From positions 124,346 through 188,345 of the forward strand of contig JACPDW010000020.1 of NCBI GenBank assembly GCA_016183815.1: DNA of 64,000 nucleotides, in the 5' to 3' direction. The stretch is from Flavobacteriia bacterium. Lineage in GTDB: Bacteria > Bacteroidota > Bacteroidia > Flavobacteriales_D > Crocinitomicaceae. Of this stretch, positions 39,054-48,309 are shown in pieces (within the stretch, counting starts at the first letter, position 1; every line of letters begins with the position of its first letter). Below the pieces are notes generated by a model. It was not told where the DNA came from and searched no databases. It saw only the letters and a list, made by a program, of their open reading frames with translations. Both the position numbers and the translations under genes were made by a program.

Positions 39054-42032
39054 ATGAAATATATCATTTCATATACTTTTTTCTTTATTAGTCTTTTTTC
39101 TTTTACTCAAGTAGAGCAACTAAAAAAAAATGATGAAAATTTAAAAAAAAAATTAGATAAAGAATTTCAAAAAAGTTTAACTACCTATAAAAATTTAGAT
39201 TTGACCACCTATGTAAACCCTTTTATTGGAACAGGAGGACATGGTCATACCTTTCCTGGTGCAAGTGCTCCTTTTGGAATGATTCAACTTAGTCCTGATA
39301 CACGTTACCAAGGATGGGATGCTTGTTCTGGTTATCATTACTCAGACTCAACTATATTTGGATTTAGTCATACCCATTTAAGTGGAACAGGTGTTGAAGA
39401 TTTGTGTGATTTGTTGCTAGTACCCCAAACTGGAAAAGCAAATCCAAACCCTCAATACATTGATAAAAATGGATATATAAATTATTTTTCGCATTCCAAA
39501 GAAAAAGCAAGTCCTGGTTATTACGAAGTAGAACTTAAAAATCCACGAATTAAAGTAAAATTAACGGTTTCAGAACGGGCTGGTTTTCATGAATATCTAT
39601 TTTTAGACAGTAATATTCACAAAATCATTTTGATTGATTTAGAACATAAAGATCGTTTGCTTTCATCTGAACTTAAGATTGTCAATGCTAAAGAGATTCA
39701 AGGAAATAGAATATCAAATTCATGGGCGAAAAAACAGCATTTTTATTTTTATTTAATGTGCAATGAAGAGTTTAAAACAAGTTTTTATGGTAAAAATAAA
39801 TTGGCTTTAATTTTTCCTAAACACGTTCAAACTGTTCAAATTAAAGTCGGAATTTCCGCAGTAGATGAAATAGGTGCTAAATCAAATTTAATATCTGAAA
39901 TACCTGATTTTGATTTTGAAAAAAGAAAAAACTTGACAAAAGAATTATGGAACAAAGAGTTGCATAAAATTGAAGTCAATGGAAAAGATGAAGAAGCTAA
40001 AACAATATTTTATTCTGCTTTATACCACAGTTTTTTATGTCCAATTCAATTTTCTGATGTAGATGGACGTTATCGAGGTAATGATGAAAAGATCTATCAA
40101 GACATTTCAAAACGTCGTTATTCTATTTTTTCAATTTGGGATACATACCGTTCTACCCATCCTTTATTTAATCTAATTCAAACTAAAAGAAGTGCTGATT
40201 TTATTCAAACACTGTTGGATATTTATAAAGAAACCAACGATTTACCTGTATGGGAGTTGTGGGGCAACGAAACAGAATGTATGATTGGTTACCACAGTTC
40301 TTCATTGATTTTAGATGCATATAGAAAACATATTCCTATTAAAAATCCTTCTTTTGCTTTAGAAGCGATGGTGAAAACTTCCAAAGACAATAATTATGGA
40401 AAAAATTTCTATAGAAAAAATGGATTTATTGATTCTAACAAAGAAGCTGAATCAGTGTCAAAAACTTTAGAATATACTTATGATGATTGGTGTATTTCTC
40501 AGTTTGCTAAAGACATCAAAAGAAATGATGTATTTAGAGAATATCGTTCTTCTTCCTATTCATTTGTCAATCTATTACATCCTAAAAGTCATTTCATGCA
40601 AGCTAGAAATGGTGCTTTATGGACAAGTAATTTTAGACCTTCAGAAGTTAATTTTAATTTTACTGAAGCAAACAGTTGGCAATATTCACTAGCAACTCCT
40701 CATGCTCTTTCAAGTCATATTCAATTATTAGGTGGAAAAGATAGTTTGGAAGCTTTTTTAGACCGTTTATTTTCAGCAAGACAAGATTTGGAGGGGCGAC
40801 AACAAGCTGATATCACTGGATTAATAGGTCAATATGCTCATGGTAATGAACCTTCACATCATGTTGCTTATTTATATAATTATACCAATAGTCCATACAA
40901 AACCCAAGAAAAAATCCATCAAATTATGAAGGAAATGTATCAAAACAATCCTGATGGTTTAAGTGGAAATGAAGATTGTGGTCAGATGTCGTCTTGGTTT
41001 GTGTTTTCCTCTTTAGGATTTTATCCTGTTTGTCCTGGAAGCACTACCTATTCTCTTGGTCGTCCTCTTTTTGAAAATGCAAAAATTCAATTAGAAAATG
41101 GGAAAAAGTTTCAGATTATTTATGAAAACAATAATGAAAGCAATAAATATATACAAAGTATCTTTTTAAACGATATAAAATATGAACAATTGTTTATCGA
41201 ACATGACAGCATAATAAAGGGAGGTAAACTGCTTATTAAAATGGGAAATCAAGCCAATGAGTCATTAAAGAATTGGAAAAACGAATTAATTGAGGATCCT
41301 TTTTTTGACAGTATTATTCCTCTAGCTTTTGTTGATGTTGAAAATAAGTTATTTGTTGACAGTATGGTAGCTAAAATTCAAATTTTACCATTAAAAGGAT
41401 TGACAGCAAAATACACTTTAGATGGCAGTGAACCTGATTTTTCTTCATTGGATTACAAACAAAACATTAAACTAACATCAAAAACTAAATTGAAAATTAA
41501 GTCGTTTAGATATGGAAAACCATCATATCTACCTTCTGTTGAAACAGAATTCACACCGTTAAATAACAATTGGGAATTAAATTTAAAAACAGAATATGCA
41601 AATTCCTATAGAGCTAGTGGTGATAATGCTTTAATTGATAAAGAAAGGGGAGGGATTGATTTCAGGTCGGGAGCTTGGCAAGGATATGAACAAGTGAATT
41701 GTAGAGGAGAAATAACTTTGAAAGAAGCAAAAAGTGCTCAAAAAATTATTTTTTCTTGTTTACAAGATCAAAAATCATGGATATTTTTCCCTAAAGAGAT
41801 TCAAGTAGAGGTGGAGTATGAAAATGGTGAAAAAGAATCTTTAATTCTTAAAAACACTGAACCACCATTAAAAGACGGTGCGAGAATAAAAGAGTTTGTT
41901 TTAGAAACTAAAGTGGATAATAAAATCAAAAAAATTTCTTTTGATTTATTCAATATTTCCAATTGCCCAAAAGGTCATTTAAGTGAAGGTGAAAAAGCTT
42001 GGTTGTTTGTTGATGAGATATTTATTGAATAA
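39054..42032 (+). CDS. GH92 family alpha-mannosidase with C-terminal carbohydrate-binding-like domains
   Basis: Exported glycoside hydrolase of 992 residues. The N-terminal GH92 signature is YVNPFIGTGGHGHTFPGA, followed by PFGMIQLSPDT and FSHTHLSGTG. The catalytic region holds GNEDCGQMSSWFVFSSLGFYPVCPG, and GNEPSHH is also conserved. After about residue 760 a chitobiase-type C-terminal domain (KYTLDGSEPD) and a discoidin-like sandwich (YRASGDNALIDKERGG, SCLQDQKSWIFFP) follow. GH92 enzymes are calcium-dependent exo-mannosidases acting on alpha-mannosides. It is probably co-transcribed with the ROK kinase. Confidence 0.93.
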   Translation: MKYIISYTFFFISLFSFTQVEQLKKNDENLKKKLDKEFQKSLTTYKNLDLTTYVNPFIGTGGHGHTFPGASAPFGMIQLSPDTRYQGWDACSGYHYSDSTIFGFSHTHLSGTGVEDLCDLLLVPQTGKANPNPQYIDKNGYINYFSHSKEKASPGYYEVELKNPRIKVKLTVSERAGFHEYLFLDSNIHKIILIDLEHKDRLLSSELKIVNAKEIQGNRISNSWAKKQHFYFYLMCNEEFKTSFYGKNKLALIFPKHVQTVQIKVGISAVDEIGAKSNLISEIPDFDFEKRKNLTKELWNKELHKIEVNGKDEEAKTIFYSALYHSFLCPIQFSDVDGRYRGNDEKIYQDISKRRYSIFSIWDTYRSTHPLFNLIQTKRSADFIQTLLDIYKETNDLPVWELWGNETECMIGYHSSSLILDAYRKHIPIKNPSFALEAMVKTSKDNNYGKNFYRKNGFIDSNKEAESVSKTLEYTYDDWCISQFAKDIKRNDVFREYRSSSYSFVNLLHPKSHFMQARNGALWTSNFRPSEVNFNFTEANSWQYSLATPHALSSHIQLLGGKDSLEAFLDRLFSARQDLEGRQQADITGLIGQYAHGNEPSHHVAYLYNYTNSPYKTQEKIHQIMKEMYQNNPDGLSGNEDCGQMSSWFVFSSLGFYPVCPGSTTYSLGRPLFENAKIQLENGKKFQIIYENNNESNKYIQSIFLNDIKYEQLFIEHDSIIKGGKLLIKMGNQANESLKNWKNELIEDPFFDSIIPLAFVDVENKLFVDSMVAKIQILPLKGLTAKYTLDGSEPDFSSLDYKQNIKLTSKTKLKIKSFRYGKPSYLPSVETEFTPLNNNWELNLKTEYANSYRASGDNALIDKERGGIDFRSGAWQGYEQVNCRGEITLKEAKSAQKIIFSCLQDQKSWIFFPKEIQVEVEYENGEKESLILKNTEPPLKDGARIKEFVLETKVDNKIKKISFDLFNISNCPKGHLSEGEKAWLFVDEIFIE

Positions 42033-42330
42033 TTTAAAATGTGATATATATTCAATAAATGAATATTTTAACCTGAGTTCGATAGTAAAATTGAAATTCA
42101 GATTAATATAAAGAACTGTTAGACAAGGATTTTGATCGAAAATTTAGCGGGCTAAATCGAGAGAAAACAACGAAGTATAACAGGTTTTTATATAAAGTGA
42201 AAAAATATTCCGCTGATAAACAACGATTTACTTCACAACCCTTTATCGATTTATCTCGATAAATCTTCAAAAGTGTCATTCGTAACACATTGTTTTTGTT
42301 AAGATGAAAAATTATAAAAAATTGTTTTAA
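42033..42330. repeat. Palindrome-rich spacer at the left edge of the defence island
   Basis: No credible gene. It contains ATTTAGC-GG-GCTAAAT (42142-42157) and GATTTATC-TC-GATAAATC (42248-42265), both perfect inverted repeats. A 61-residue reading frame across it consists largely of these repeats and is rejected as a gene. It lies between GH92 and hsdR stop codons, so it may also serve as a terminator region. Confidence 0.5.
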
Positions 42331-45300
42331 CTACCCATTTAACCTATTATAAACCTTCTTCAATAAATAATCCATCACCAATCCATTAAAATCTTGGTCA
42401 TCCATCATTCGAGCAAAAATGTCTTGGTTTTGGTCCATTCTACTGATAAATTTATCTACCGCAGCTTCTTTGAAGCCAAATTTAAAATTGTCTATAGTGT
42501 TAGATTTTGCTTGAGCCATCAATTTCTCGTCTGCAACCATATCCTCTTCAATTTGGTCAAATAGTAATTTATCCGCTGAAGTAAATTCCGTTCCAAATCG
42601 CTTGTTGATGACTGTTATTATTTCTGAAAGAGCTGCCCTTTCTTCCTTTGTCATTCGGATTCCTGCTTCATTTCCACCTTCTAATCCATATTCACCCTGT
42701 GGTTCCATTGCAATATTTTGCTCGGCAACTTTTTGTAATCTGTAATATTCGAGCGATACTTCGTCACCAAGTTGAAAGCGTTCACTTTGATTCTTTCTTG
42801 GTAGTTTCTTCATTAAGAATCTTCCGTATGTATAGAGTTTTTCTAAATCTACGTCCGAAAATGGCATGATTTGAGTTAAGAATGAATAAGCTCTCACAAA
42901 CGTCTGGAGCGCATGTTTGAAGTTCTCTTGCGAAATATCATGAACAATATCTCCTTGAATTGTTTCTTCTGGAAGCACTTTATAACGTTCAACTGCTGGG
43001 TCAATGTAGGCATTTAGTTTAGCTTGGTCTCTATTTGATAAGAGTTGAGATGACTTGTAAAATATATTACAAAAATTGTCCACTTCCGTTTGCCAAATAA
43101 CTTGAGCTTTTTCGATTTCCTTTTTTAAATCGTATAAGTGATTTGGGTCTGAAACCTCTTGAACTGTGGTCAATTCATAATAAGGTTGAAAAGAATTTAA
43201 TATTTCTTCCGTATCATTTGTAAAATCTAAAATAAAAGTATCTTCCTTTCCAGCACATGTTCTATTTAATCTTGATAATGTTTGAACACATTTAACTCCT
43301 GAGAGTTTTTTATCTACATACATGGTGTGCAATAATGGTTGGTCAAAACCTGTCTGGTATTTGTCAGCAACTAATAGGAGCTGATATTCATCCGAGGCAA
43401 ACTTTTTTGGAAGTTCCTTTTCTTTAAAACCGTTCAGTTCAACTTCTGTAACTCCATCAGGATAGGTGTCATAAATGACTTTCCCAGAAAAAGCGACCAC
43501 AGTTTTTATATCTGAATAACCCTTTTCAGCTATGTATTTATCAAATTCTTCTTTGTATCTTACTGCATGTAATCTGGATGAGGTAACAACCATTGCCTTT
43601 GCTTGACCTCCAATTTTTTTAGATACAATTTGCCTGAAGTGTTCCACCATTACTTCTGTTTTCTGAGCCAAATTATGTGGATGAAGAGACATAAATCGTC
43701 CAATAGCTCTCGATGCAGCCTTTTTATTTACATCTGGGTCTTCTTCAATTTCTTTGGATAGTTTATAGTAAGTCTTGTATGTTGTATAATTTTTTAACAC
43801 ATCATGAATAAAACCTTCTTCGATTGCTTGTTTCATTGAATACAATTGGAACGGTTTAGGTTTGCCTTGACTATCTGGTGTTCCAAATACTTCAACTGTT
43901 TTGCTCTTTGGAGTTGCAGTGAACGCAAAGAAACTCAGATTAGTTTGCATTCCACGAGATTGCATTGACTTACGAATCTGGTCTTCAGCATCTTCCTCAA
44001 GTCCTGATTCAAACTCCAGCTCCTCTGCCTCCTCTAAAGTTTTGGCGGAAAGTACTTCTTTCATTTTCTTAGTTGCTTCACCACCTTGAGAGCTATGCGC
44101 TTCATCAATTATGACAGCATATTTTCGTGCTGTCATTTCACCAATTTTATCTAAGATAAATGGAAACTTCTGTAAGGTAGTGATAATTATATGGGAGCCT
44201 GCAGTTATGGCATCTGCTAGTTGTTGTGAGTCTTTATCTATCTTCTGAACAACGCCATCTTTATGTTCAAATTGATAGATGGTGTTTTGCAATTGACTGT
44301 CTAATACTTTGCGGTCTGTAATGACAATTACTGAGTCAAAAATACGTTCGTTTTGAGTGTTATGTAAGCTTGATAAACGATACGAGAGCCAAGCAATCGA
44401 ATTGGATTTTCCTGAGCCAGCTGAATGTTGGATGAGGTAATTCTTTCCAGCTCCATTTTCTTTTGCATCAGTTGTTAATTTGCGGACAACCTCTAATTGA
44501 TGAAAACGTGGGAAAATAAGTGACTCCTTTATTTTCTTTACTCCACCAATGGCAAATTCTTCAATGTTTAAATGAAGAAATTTACCAATAATATCCATCA
44601 AACTGTCTTTGGTCCATACGTACTCCCACAAATAGGATGTTCTATACCCTTGTTTATTTGGTGGGTTTCCAGCACCGTTTTGATAACCTAAATTGAAAGG
44701 CAGATAGCGTGTATTTTTACCTCCTAATTTGGTTGTCATATAACATTCATCTGTATCGACTGCAAAATGAACCAAAGCCCTCTTTTTGAACTGAAAAATT
44801 GGTTCACTTGGCTCACGGTCATACACGTATTGCTTTTGTGCATTGGATACATTTTGTCCTGAGAATTGATTCTTTAACTCTGTTGTTGCAACTGGAATTC
44901 CATTTAATGCTAGAACTAGGTCTAATGAGTTGTTTCCTTTTCGCTCATAATACACTTGTCTAGTCACGCTTAAGTGATTCTTTTGATATAACTCCTCTGA
45001 TTCTGGATTTAACGTGCTCTCAGGACGGAAAAATGCCATCTTGAACTTTACTCCATAATCTGTGAAGCCATTGCGAAGCACATCTAAAGAGCCTCGTATG
45101 TCAATTTCTTTTATCAATCGTTGTAGGACTTTTGTCTCGACATCTGATTTATGAATATTTTCTATTTTAGACCACAACGCAGGTTGAGATTCCTTTAAAA
45201 ATTGCATGATGTAAGTTGGGAATAGTCCCTGGTTTGCATCAAAATCATTCGAATGACCTTGTACATATCCACCGCTTTCCACTAAGCTGGAAACGATTGC

Positions 45301-45339
45301 TTCTTCGAAGGTTTGTTCAGTATGTATTCCTTTTGCCAT
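42331..45339 (-). CDS. hsdR: Type I restriction enzyme subunit R
   Basis: Motor and nuclease subunit of the type I system. The N-terminal nuclease domain has Asp140 and ELK (154-156). The helicase has Walker A HSAGSGKSNS (about 305-314), the DEAH box IIDEAHSSQGG (about 410), FAFTATPK and the later KYQTGFDQP and QTLSRLNR motifs. It is 1002 residues, complete. It is the last gene of the island, separated from the rest by about 360 bp containing repeats and a small relic ORF, so it may be expressed separately. Confidence 0.95.
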   Translation of the reverse strand: MAKGIHTEQTFEEAIVSSLVESGGYVQGHSNDFDANQGLFPTYIMQFLKESQPALWSKIENIHKSDVETKVLQRLIKEIDIRGSLDVLRNGFTDYGVKFKMAFFRPESTLNPESEELYQKNHLSVTRQVYYERKGNNSLDLVLALNGIPVATTELKNQFSGQNVSNAQKQYVYDREPSEPIFQFKKRALVHFAVDTDECYMTTKLGGKNTRYLPFNLGYQNGAGNPPNKQGYRTSYLWEYVWTKDSLMDIIGKFLHLNIEEFAIGGVKKIKESLIFPRFHQLEVVRKLTTDAKENGAGKNYLIQHSAGSGKSNSIAWLSYRLSSLHNTQNERIFDSVIVITDRKVLDSQLQNTIYQFEHKDGVVQKIDKDSQQLADAITAGSHIIITTLQKFPFILDKIGEMTARKYAVIIDEAHSSQGGEATKKMKEVLSAKTLEEAEELEFESGLEEDAEDQIRKSMQSRGMQTNLSFFAFTATPKSKTVEVFGTPDSQGKPKPFQLYSMKQAIEEGFIHDVLKNYTTYKTYYKLSKEIEEDPDVNKKAASRAIGRFMSLHPHNLAQKTEVMVEHFRQIVSKKIGGQAKAMVVTSSRLHAVRYKEEFDKYIAEKGYSDIKTVVAFSGKVIYDTYPDGVTEVELNGFKEKELPKKFASDEYQLLLVADKYQTGFDQPLLHTMYVDKKLSGVKCVQTLSRLNRTCAGKEDTFILDFTNDTEEILNSFQPYYELTTVQEVSDPNHLYDLKKEIEKAQVIWQTEVDNFCNIFYKSSQLLSNRDQAKLNAYIDPAVERYKVLPEETIQGDIVHDISQENFKHALQTFVRAYSFLTQIMPFSDVDLEKLYTYGRFLMKKLPRKNQSERFQLGDEVSLEYYRLQKVAEQNIAMEPQGEYGLEGGNEAGIRMTKEERAALSEIITVINKRFGTEFTSADKLLFDQIEEDMVADEKLMAQAKSNTIDNFKFGFKEAAVDKFISRMDQNQDIFARMMDDQDFNGLVMDYLLKKVYNRLNG

Positions 45340-45342
45340 AAT

Positions 45343-45382
45343 GTCTAAATAATGTCTAAAGTTTATCTAAAGTTCGTCTAAA
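45343..45382. repeat. Four iterons of RTCTAAA at exact 11-bp spacing before hsdR
   Basis: GTCTAAA, GTCTAAA, ATCTAAA and GTCTAAA begin at 45343, 45354, 45365 and 45376. They lie 3 bp upstream of the hsdR start codon. The constant 11-bp period is about one helical turn, as in operator iterons. It could also be leftover coding repeat. No bound factor is known. Confidence 0.6.
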
Positions 45383-45397
45383 TAGTTATTGTTTTAG

Positions 45398-45541
45398 TTA
45401 TACTTTTTCCCATTTGGGGTATCTTGTAGTTCCTTTATTTACAATGGTTTTGTCCTTTTTTGACATCGCATAAATCAAATTTCTGACTTTATTTTCCGAC
45501 TTTTGTTCATCTAAAATTTCTGGAAGTTTATCTAAATTCAT
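45398..45541 (-). CDS. Small relic ORF resembling a winged-helix tail
   Basis: A 47-residue frame beginning MNLDKLPEILDEQKSENKV and ending PKWEKV. It is preceded by a second copy of the same ending (MRNPKWEKV-stop, at about 45550-45580), so the sequence has been duplicated. It looks like the C-terminal wing of an ATP-binding regulator of the type encoded just upstream, cut off from its gene. It may be translated or may be debris. Confidence 0.4.
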   Translation of the reverse strand: MNLDKLPEILDEQKSENKVRNLIYAMSKKDKTIVNKGTTRYPKWEKV

Positions 45542-45620
45542 CTATTTTAGTTAAACTTTTTCCCATTTAGGATTTCTCATTGTTCATTTGTTTTATAATT
45601 CAGTTTCAGTCATCTTTTTT

Positions 45621-45668
45621 CTTAGTTACTTTCTTAGTTACTTTCTTAGTTACTTTCTTGGTTACTTT
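45621..45668. repeat. 12-bp tandem repeat, four units
   Basis: Four copies of CTTAGTTACTTT (last copy with one change) run without gaps, and a fifth lies at 45700-45711 inside the end of the AlbA_2 gene, where it encodes KVTK. The non-coding copies would read KVTK repeatedly on the minus strand, in a frame different from that of the gene. Confidence 0.8.
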
Positions 45669-45696
45669 TTCATAACTCGTTTAGTTTACAATGTAT

Positions 45697-47262
45697 TTAC
45701 TTAGTTACTTTCTTTTTCGGTACTTTAATACCTTTCAAAATAGAAAGTCCAATTTCCGTAATTTGATATTTTTGGTTTCTATCTTTAAGATTATCTTTAA
45801 TTGTATATTCCAACCAAGCCAAATCTAGCAAAGGATGAATATGGGATTTGAAATTTTTAGTTTGATTTGAGACACCTATAAAACTAAGTATTTCCTGCCT
45901 CGATTTTGGATTTGAACAGTATTTTAAAATTGAAATTACTTGGTCACTTACTTGGTCACTTACTTGGTCGCTTTCTTGGTCGTTCTCCACTTTATACGAA
46001 GATGTTTCTTCTTTAAAGTGTTCGTGAATTGGAATTTCAATAATGAAATATGCTCTTTCAGGTTCGTTTGTGTCAAATTTTGCTGTAGGAGAACCATTTT
46101 CTTTAAGTGCATTTAAAATGGTTGGAATTCCCGTGCCTTTTCCTTCTGTTAATTTTAATTCTTTTAAGAATTCACCAACTCTACTATTTCTGTAACGCCT
46201 TGCTCTAACTCTTCCTGAATCAAAATCAGCTTGTTTTAAAGATGGGTCAATACCATTATAGCTAATGATTTCAATTGCTTTGGGAAGGACTCTGATTTCA
46301 ATTGGCTCTTGAAGTTCATAATTTCGATGGTACACTGCATTGGCAATAGCTTCTTCAATTGCATCATAAGGATAATTGAAAAATCTGTCTGCTTTTTCTC
46401 TGTCTTTGTATTTTACTACTTTCGTTTTGATAATCTTGGTTTTGATGTAATCCAATGCATCAAGCAATTGCTTTTGAATAGGTCCAGTAAATGTTTTTTC
46501 AAAAAACGGCTTTGTTAATCCTTCTGGAAATTCAACAAGCTCTATGATTGCTTTTTTGAAATGTTGCTGTGTGTTTTTAGAAAACATCAATAAACCGATA
46601 TTTTTGGGAAATAAATGCTCATTGGAACCCTGGGATAAGTTCATCTTTTCGGCAAGTTCTTCCACTGACATATCTTCGCTTTCTTCATAGAGTTTACTAT
46701 TTGTTTCTTGCAGGTGTTCCCTCATCAATGATTTACTTAAATCAGTTACTGAAGCAAAAGTATTGACCCTATCATCAAAGGGAATTTTGGCTGTGAGTTG
46801 AATAAGCTCGGTAGTTTGCTCATCATTGGGCACAATACTATTAGAGCGGAAGCGAATTCTGTAATTGTATGTTTTATGCTTCGATGTAACATCATCAGGA
46901 ATTTTGTAGGGTCTATTGGCTCCAGCAGAACACCAAATCACCAATACATGTTTTTCATCAATTTCCTCAAGCGATAAACGAGGAAAATAGGACGGCTGAA
47001 TCAAATTACATAATTGAACCAATTCTTTTTCTACACGTTCTAAGTGAGCAGGATTAAACCCTTCATCTGGACGAATGGGTTTACCATCTACTTCATCTGC
47101 ACCAATAATGATGTAACCACTGCCTTCATTCTCAAAATCGTTGGCAAAAGCACAATTAGACCGCATGATTGGAACTGGATTCCAACCTTTTTTGAACTCC
47201 ATGCGAGTTCCTTCCACAATGGAGCAAGATAACAGGTCTTCTATGTTTATGAGGATGCTCAT
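45697..47262 (-). CDS. AlbA_2 (Schlafen-type) / GHKL ATP-binding putative regulator
   Basis: The N-terminal AlbA_2 domain has IVEGTRMEFKKGW and YIIIGADEVDGKPI. A GHKL-like ATPase region follows (YPYDAIEEAIANAVYHRNY, EIRVLPKAIEIISYNG, GRVRARRYRNSRVGEFLK, EGKGTGIPTI). A repetitive linker SDQVSDQVSDQV is encoded by 12-bp tandem units near 45.95 kb. A winged-helix C-terminus ends in KKKVTK. Proteins of this type are common in restriction islands and are thought to be regulators or defence components, but the molecular role is not established. The start overlaps the stop of the upstream nuclease gene (ATGA). Confidence 0.82.
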   Translation of the reverse strand: MSILINIEDLLSCSIVEGTRMEFKKGWNPVPIMRSNCAFANDFENEGSGYIIIGADEVDGKPIRPDEGFNPAHLERVEKELVQLCNLIQPSYFPRLSLEEIDEKHVLVIWCSAGANRPYKIPDDVTSKHKTYNYRIRFRSNSIVPNDEQTTELIQLTAKIPFDDRVNTFASVTDLSKSLMREHLQETNSKLYEESEDMSVEELAEKMNLSQGSNEHLFPKNIGLLMFSKNTQQHFKKAIIELVEFPEGLTKPFFEKTFTGPIQKQLLDALDYIKTKIIKTKVVKYKDREKADRFFNYPYDAIEEAIANAVYHRNYELQEPIEIRVLPKAIEIISYNGIDPSLKQADFDSGRVRARRYRNSRVGEFLKELKLTEGKGTGIPTILNALKENGSPTAKFDTNEPERAYFIIEIPIHEHFKEETSSYKVENDQESDQVSDQVSDQVISILKYCSNPKSRQEILSFIGVSNQTKNFKSHIHPLLDLAWLEYTIKDNLKDRNQKYQITEIGLSILKGIKVPKKKVTK

Positions 47263-48308
47263 GCTAATTTTTCTAGTTCCTTTTTTGACATTCTATCTTT
47301 TGCTCTTTCAATTGCTTGATGCACTTTTTGTTTTAATACTTCTTGTGAAGGTAACAATGTTAAATAATCCGCTACACGGATATTACTTTTGTCCAACTGA
47401 AGTAATTCTACGTGTTCTTCGTTTTTACTAGAACATAAAATTAATCCTATGGGTGTATTTTCACCCTCTACTTGTTCGTATTTTTCTAAATAACGCAAAT
47501 ATAATTCCATTTGCCCTTTGTAAGTAGCTTCAAAGTTGCCAATTTTTAAATCAATAGCTACCAAACATTTTAATCTTCGATGGTAAAACAACAAATCAAT
47601 GTAATAATCTGTAGTATCAATTGTGATTCGTTTTTGTCGTGCTAAAAAAGCAAAATCGCTACCTAATTCTGTAATAAAATGTTGCAATTCTGCCAATATT
47701 GAAGTTTCTAAATCTTTTTCAGAATAGGAATCTTTTAGTCCTAAAAAATCAAGCACATAAGGGTCTTTAAAAACCAAATCTGGACTTATTTTTTGCTCGT
47801 TTTTAAGTAATTCTAACTCATTTTGTATGGTAAGTTCTGGCTTTTTACTGATGGCTGTACGTTCATATAGCATGGATTGAATACGGTCTCTAAATGTACG
47901 TACACTCCATTTTTCGAGCTTACACATTTCGATATAAAACTCTCTTTTTAATTCGTCTTCAATTGGAATTACAACTAAAATATGCGTCCAACTTAATTGT
48001 CGTATCAGTGATACGACAATCTTTTCATCTGGAAAAACTTTTGCAAATTGCATCATTCTGCGTAAGTTTTTCTCAGAAAATGATGTTCCGTAATCACTTG
48101 CTAACTGTCGCCACAGTGTAGCGACAATTTGTTTTCCGTATTTTTCGCCTCCTTCATATTGACTTAATTCTTGATTAATCCTTCTTCCAATTTGCCAATA
48201 CAACAAACTTAAAGTTGCATTTACAGTAAGTGCAAGTTGCTGTTTGCTTTCTTCAATTAATGACTTTATTTCTAAAAACAATGTTCTGTATGACAAATCT
48301 TGTTCCAT
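47259..48308 (-). CDS. DUF1016/YhcG-type PDDEXK nuclease, copy 1
   Basis: The N-terminal DUF1016 helical domain (LLYWQIGRRINQEL, FSEKNLRRMMQFAKVFPD) is followed by a C-terminal PDDEXK nuclease: Asp238 in YYIDLLFYHR, then IDLK (253-255) and Gln266. The usual ExK Glu is replaced by Asp here, a conservative change. The gene contains two DNA palindromes in the region encoding residues 61-105. It is coupled to its neighbours with 1-bp and overlapping junctions. Such nucleases often accompany type I systems. Their task there is unknown. Confidence 0.87.
   Translation of the reverse strand: MEQDLSYRTLFLEIKSLIEESKQQLALTVNATLSLLYWQIGRRINQELSQYEGGEKYGKQIVATLWRQLASDYGTSFSEKNLRRMMQFAKVFPDEKIVVSLIRQLSWTHILVVIPIEDELKREFYIEMCKLEKWSVRTFRDRIQSMLYERTAISKKPELTIQNELELLKNEQKISPDLVFKDPYVLDFLGLKDSYSEKDLETSILAELQHFITELGSDFAFLARQKRITIDTTDYYIDLLFYHRRLKCLVAIDLKIGNFEATYKGQMELYLRYLEKYEQVEGENTPIGLILCSSKNEEHVELLQLDKSNIRVADYLTLLPSQEVLKQKVHQAIERAKDRMSKKELEKLA
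47996..48020. repeat. Perfect palindrome inside nuclease copy 1, first copy
   Basis: Two 12-bp arms (ATTGTCGTATCA and its complement) around a single central base. It encodes part of IVVSLIRQLSW without breaking the frame. Confidence 0.8.
48106..48126. repeat. Near-perfect palindrome inside nuclease copy 1, second copy
   Basis: TGTCGC, then CACAGTGTA, then GCGACA; arms of 10 with one mismatch. It encodes part of IVATLWRQL, so the two palindromes give related peptides. Confidence 0.75.
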
Positions 48309-48309
48309 C

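Noticed and set aside
42103..42288. A 61-codon minus-strand frame in the spacer after GH92
   Set aside because: Most of it is made of the two palindromes; it resembles repeat-derived spurious frames rather than a gene.
45621..45711. Possible CRISPR array
   Set aside because: The 12-bp units are contiguous without spacers and match the coding repeat of the adjacent gene; no cas gene is present.
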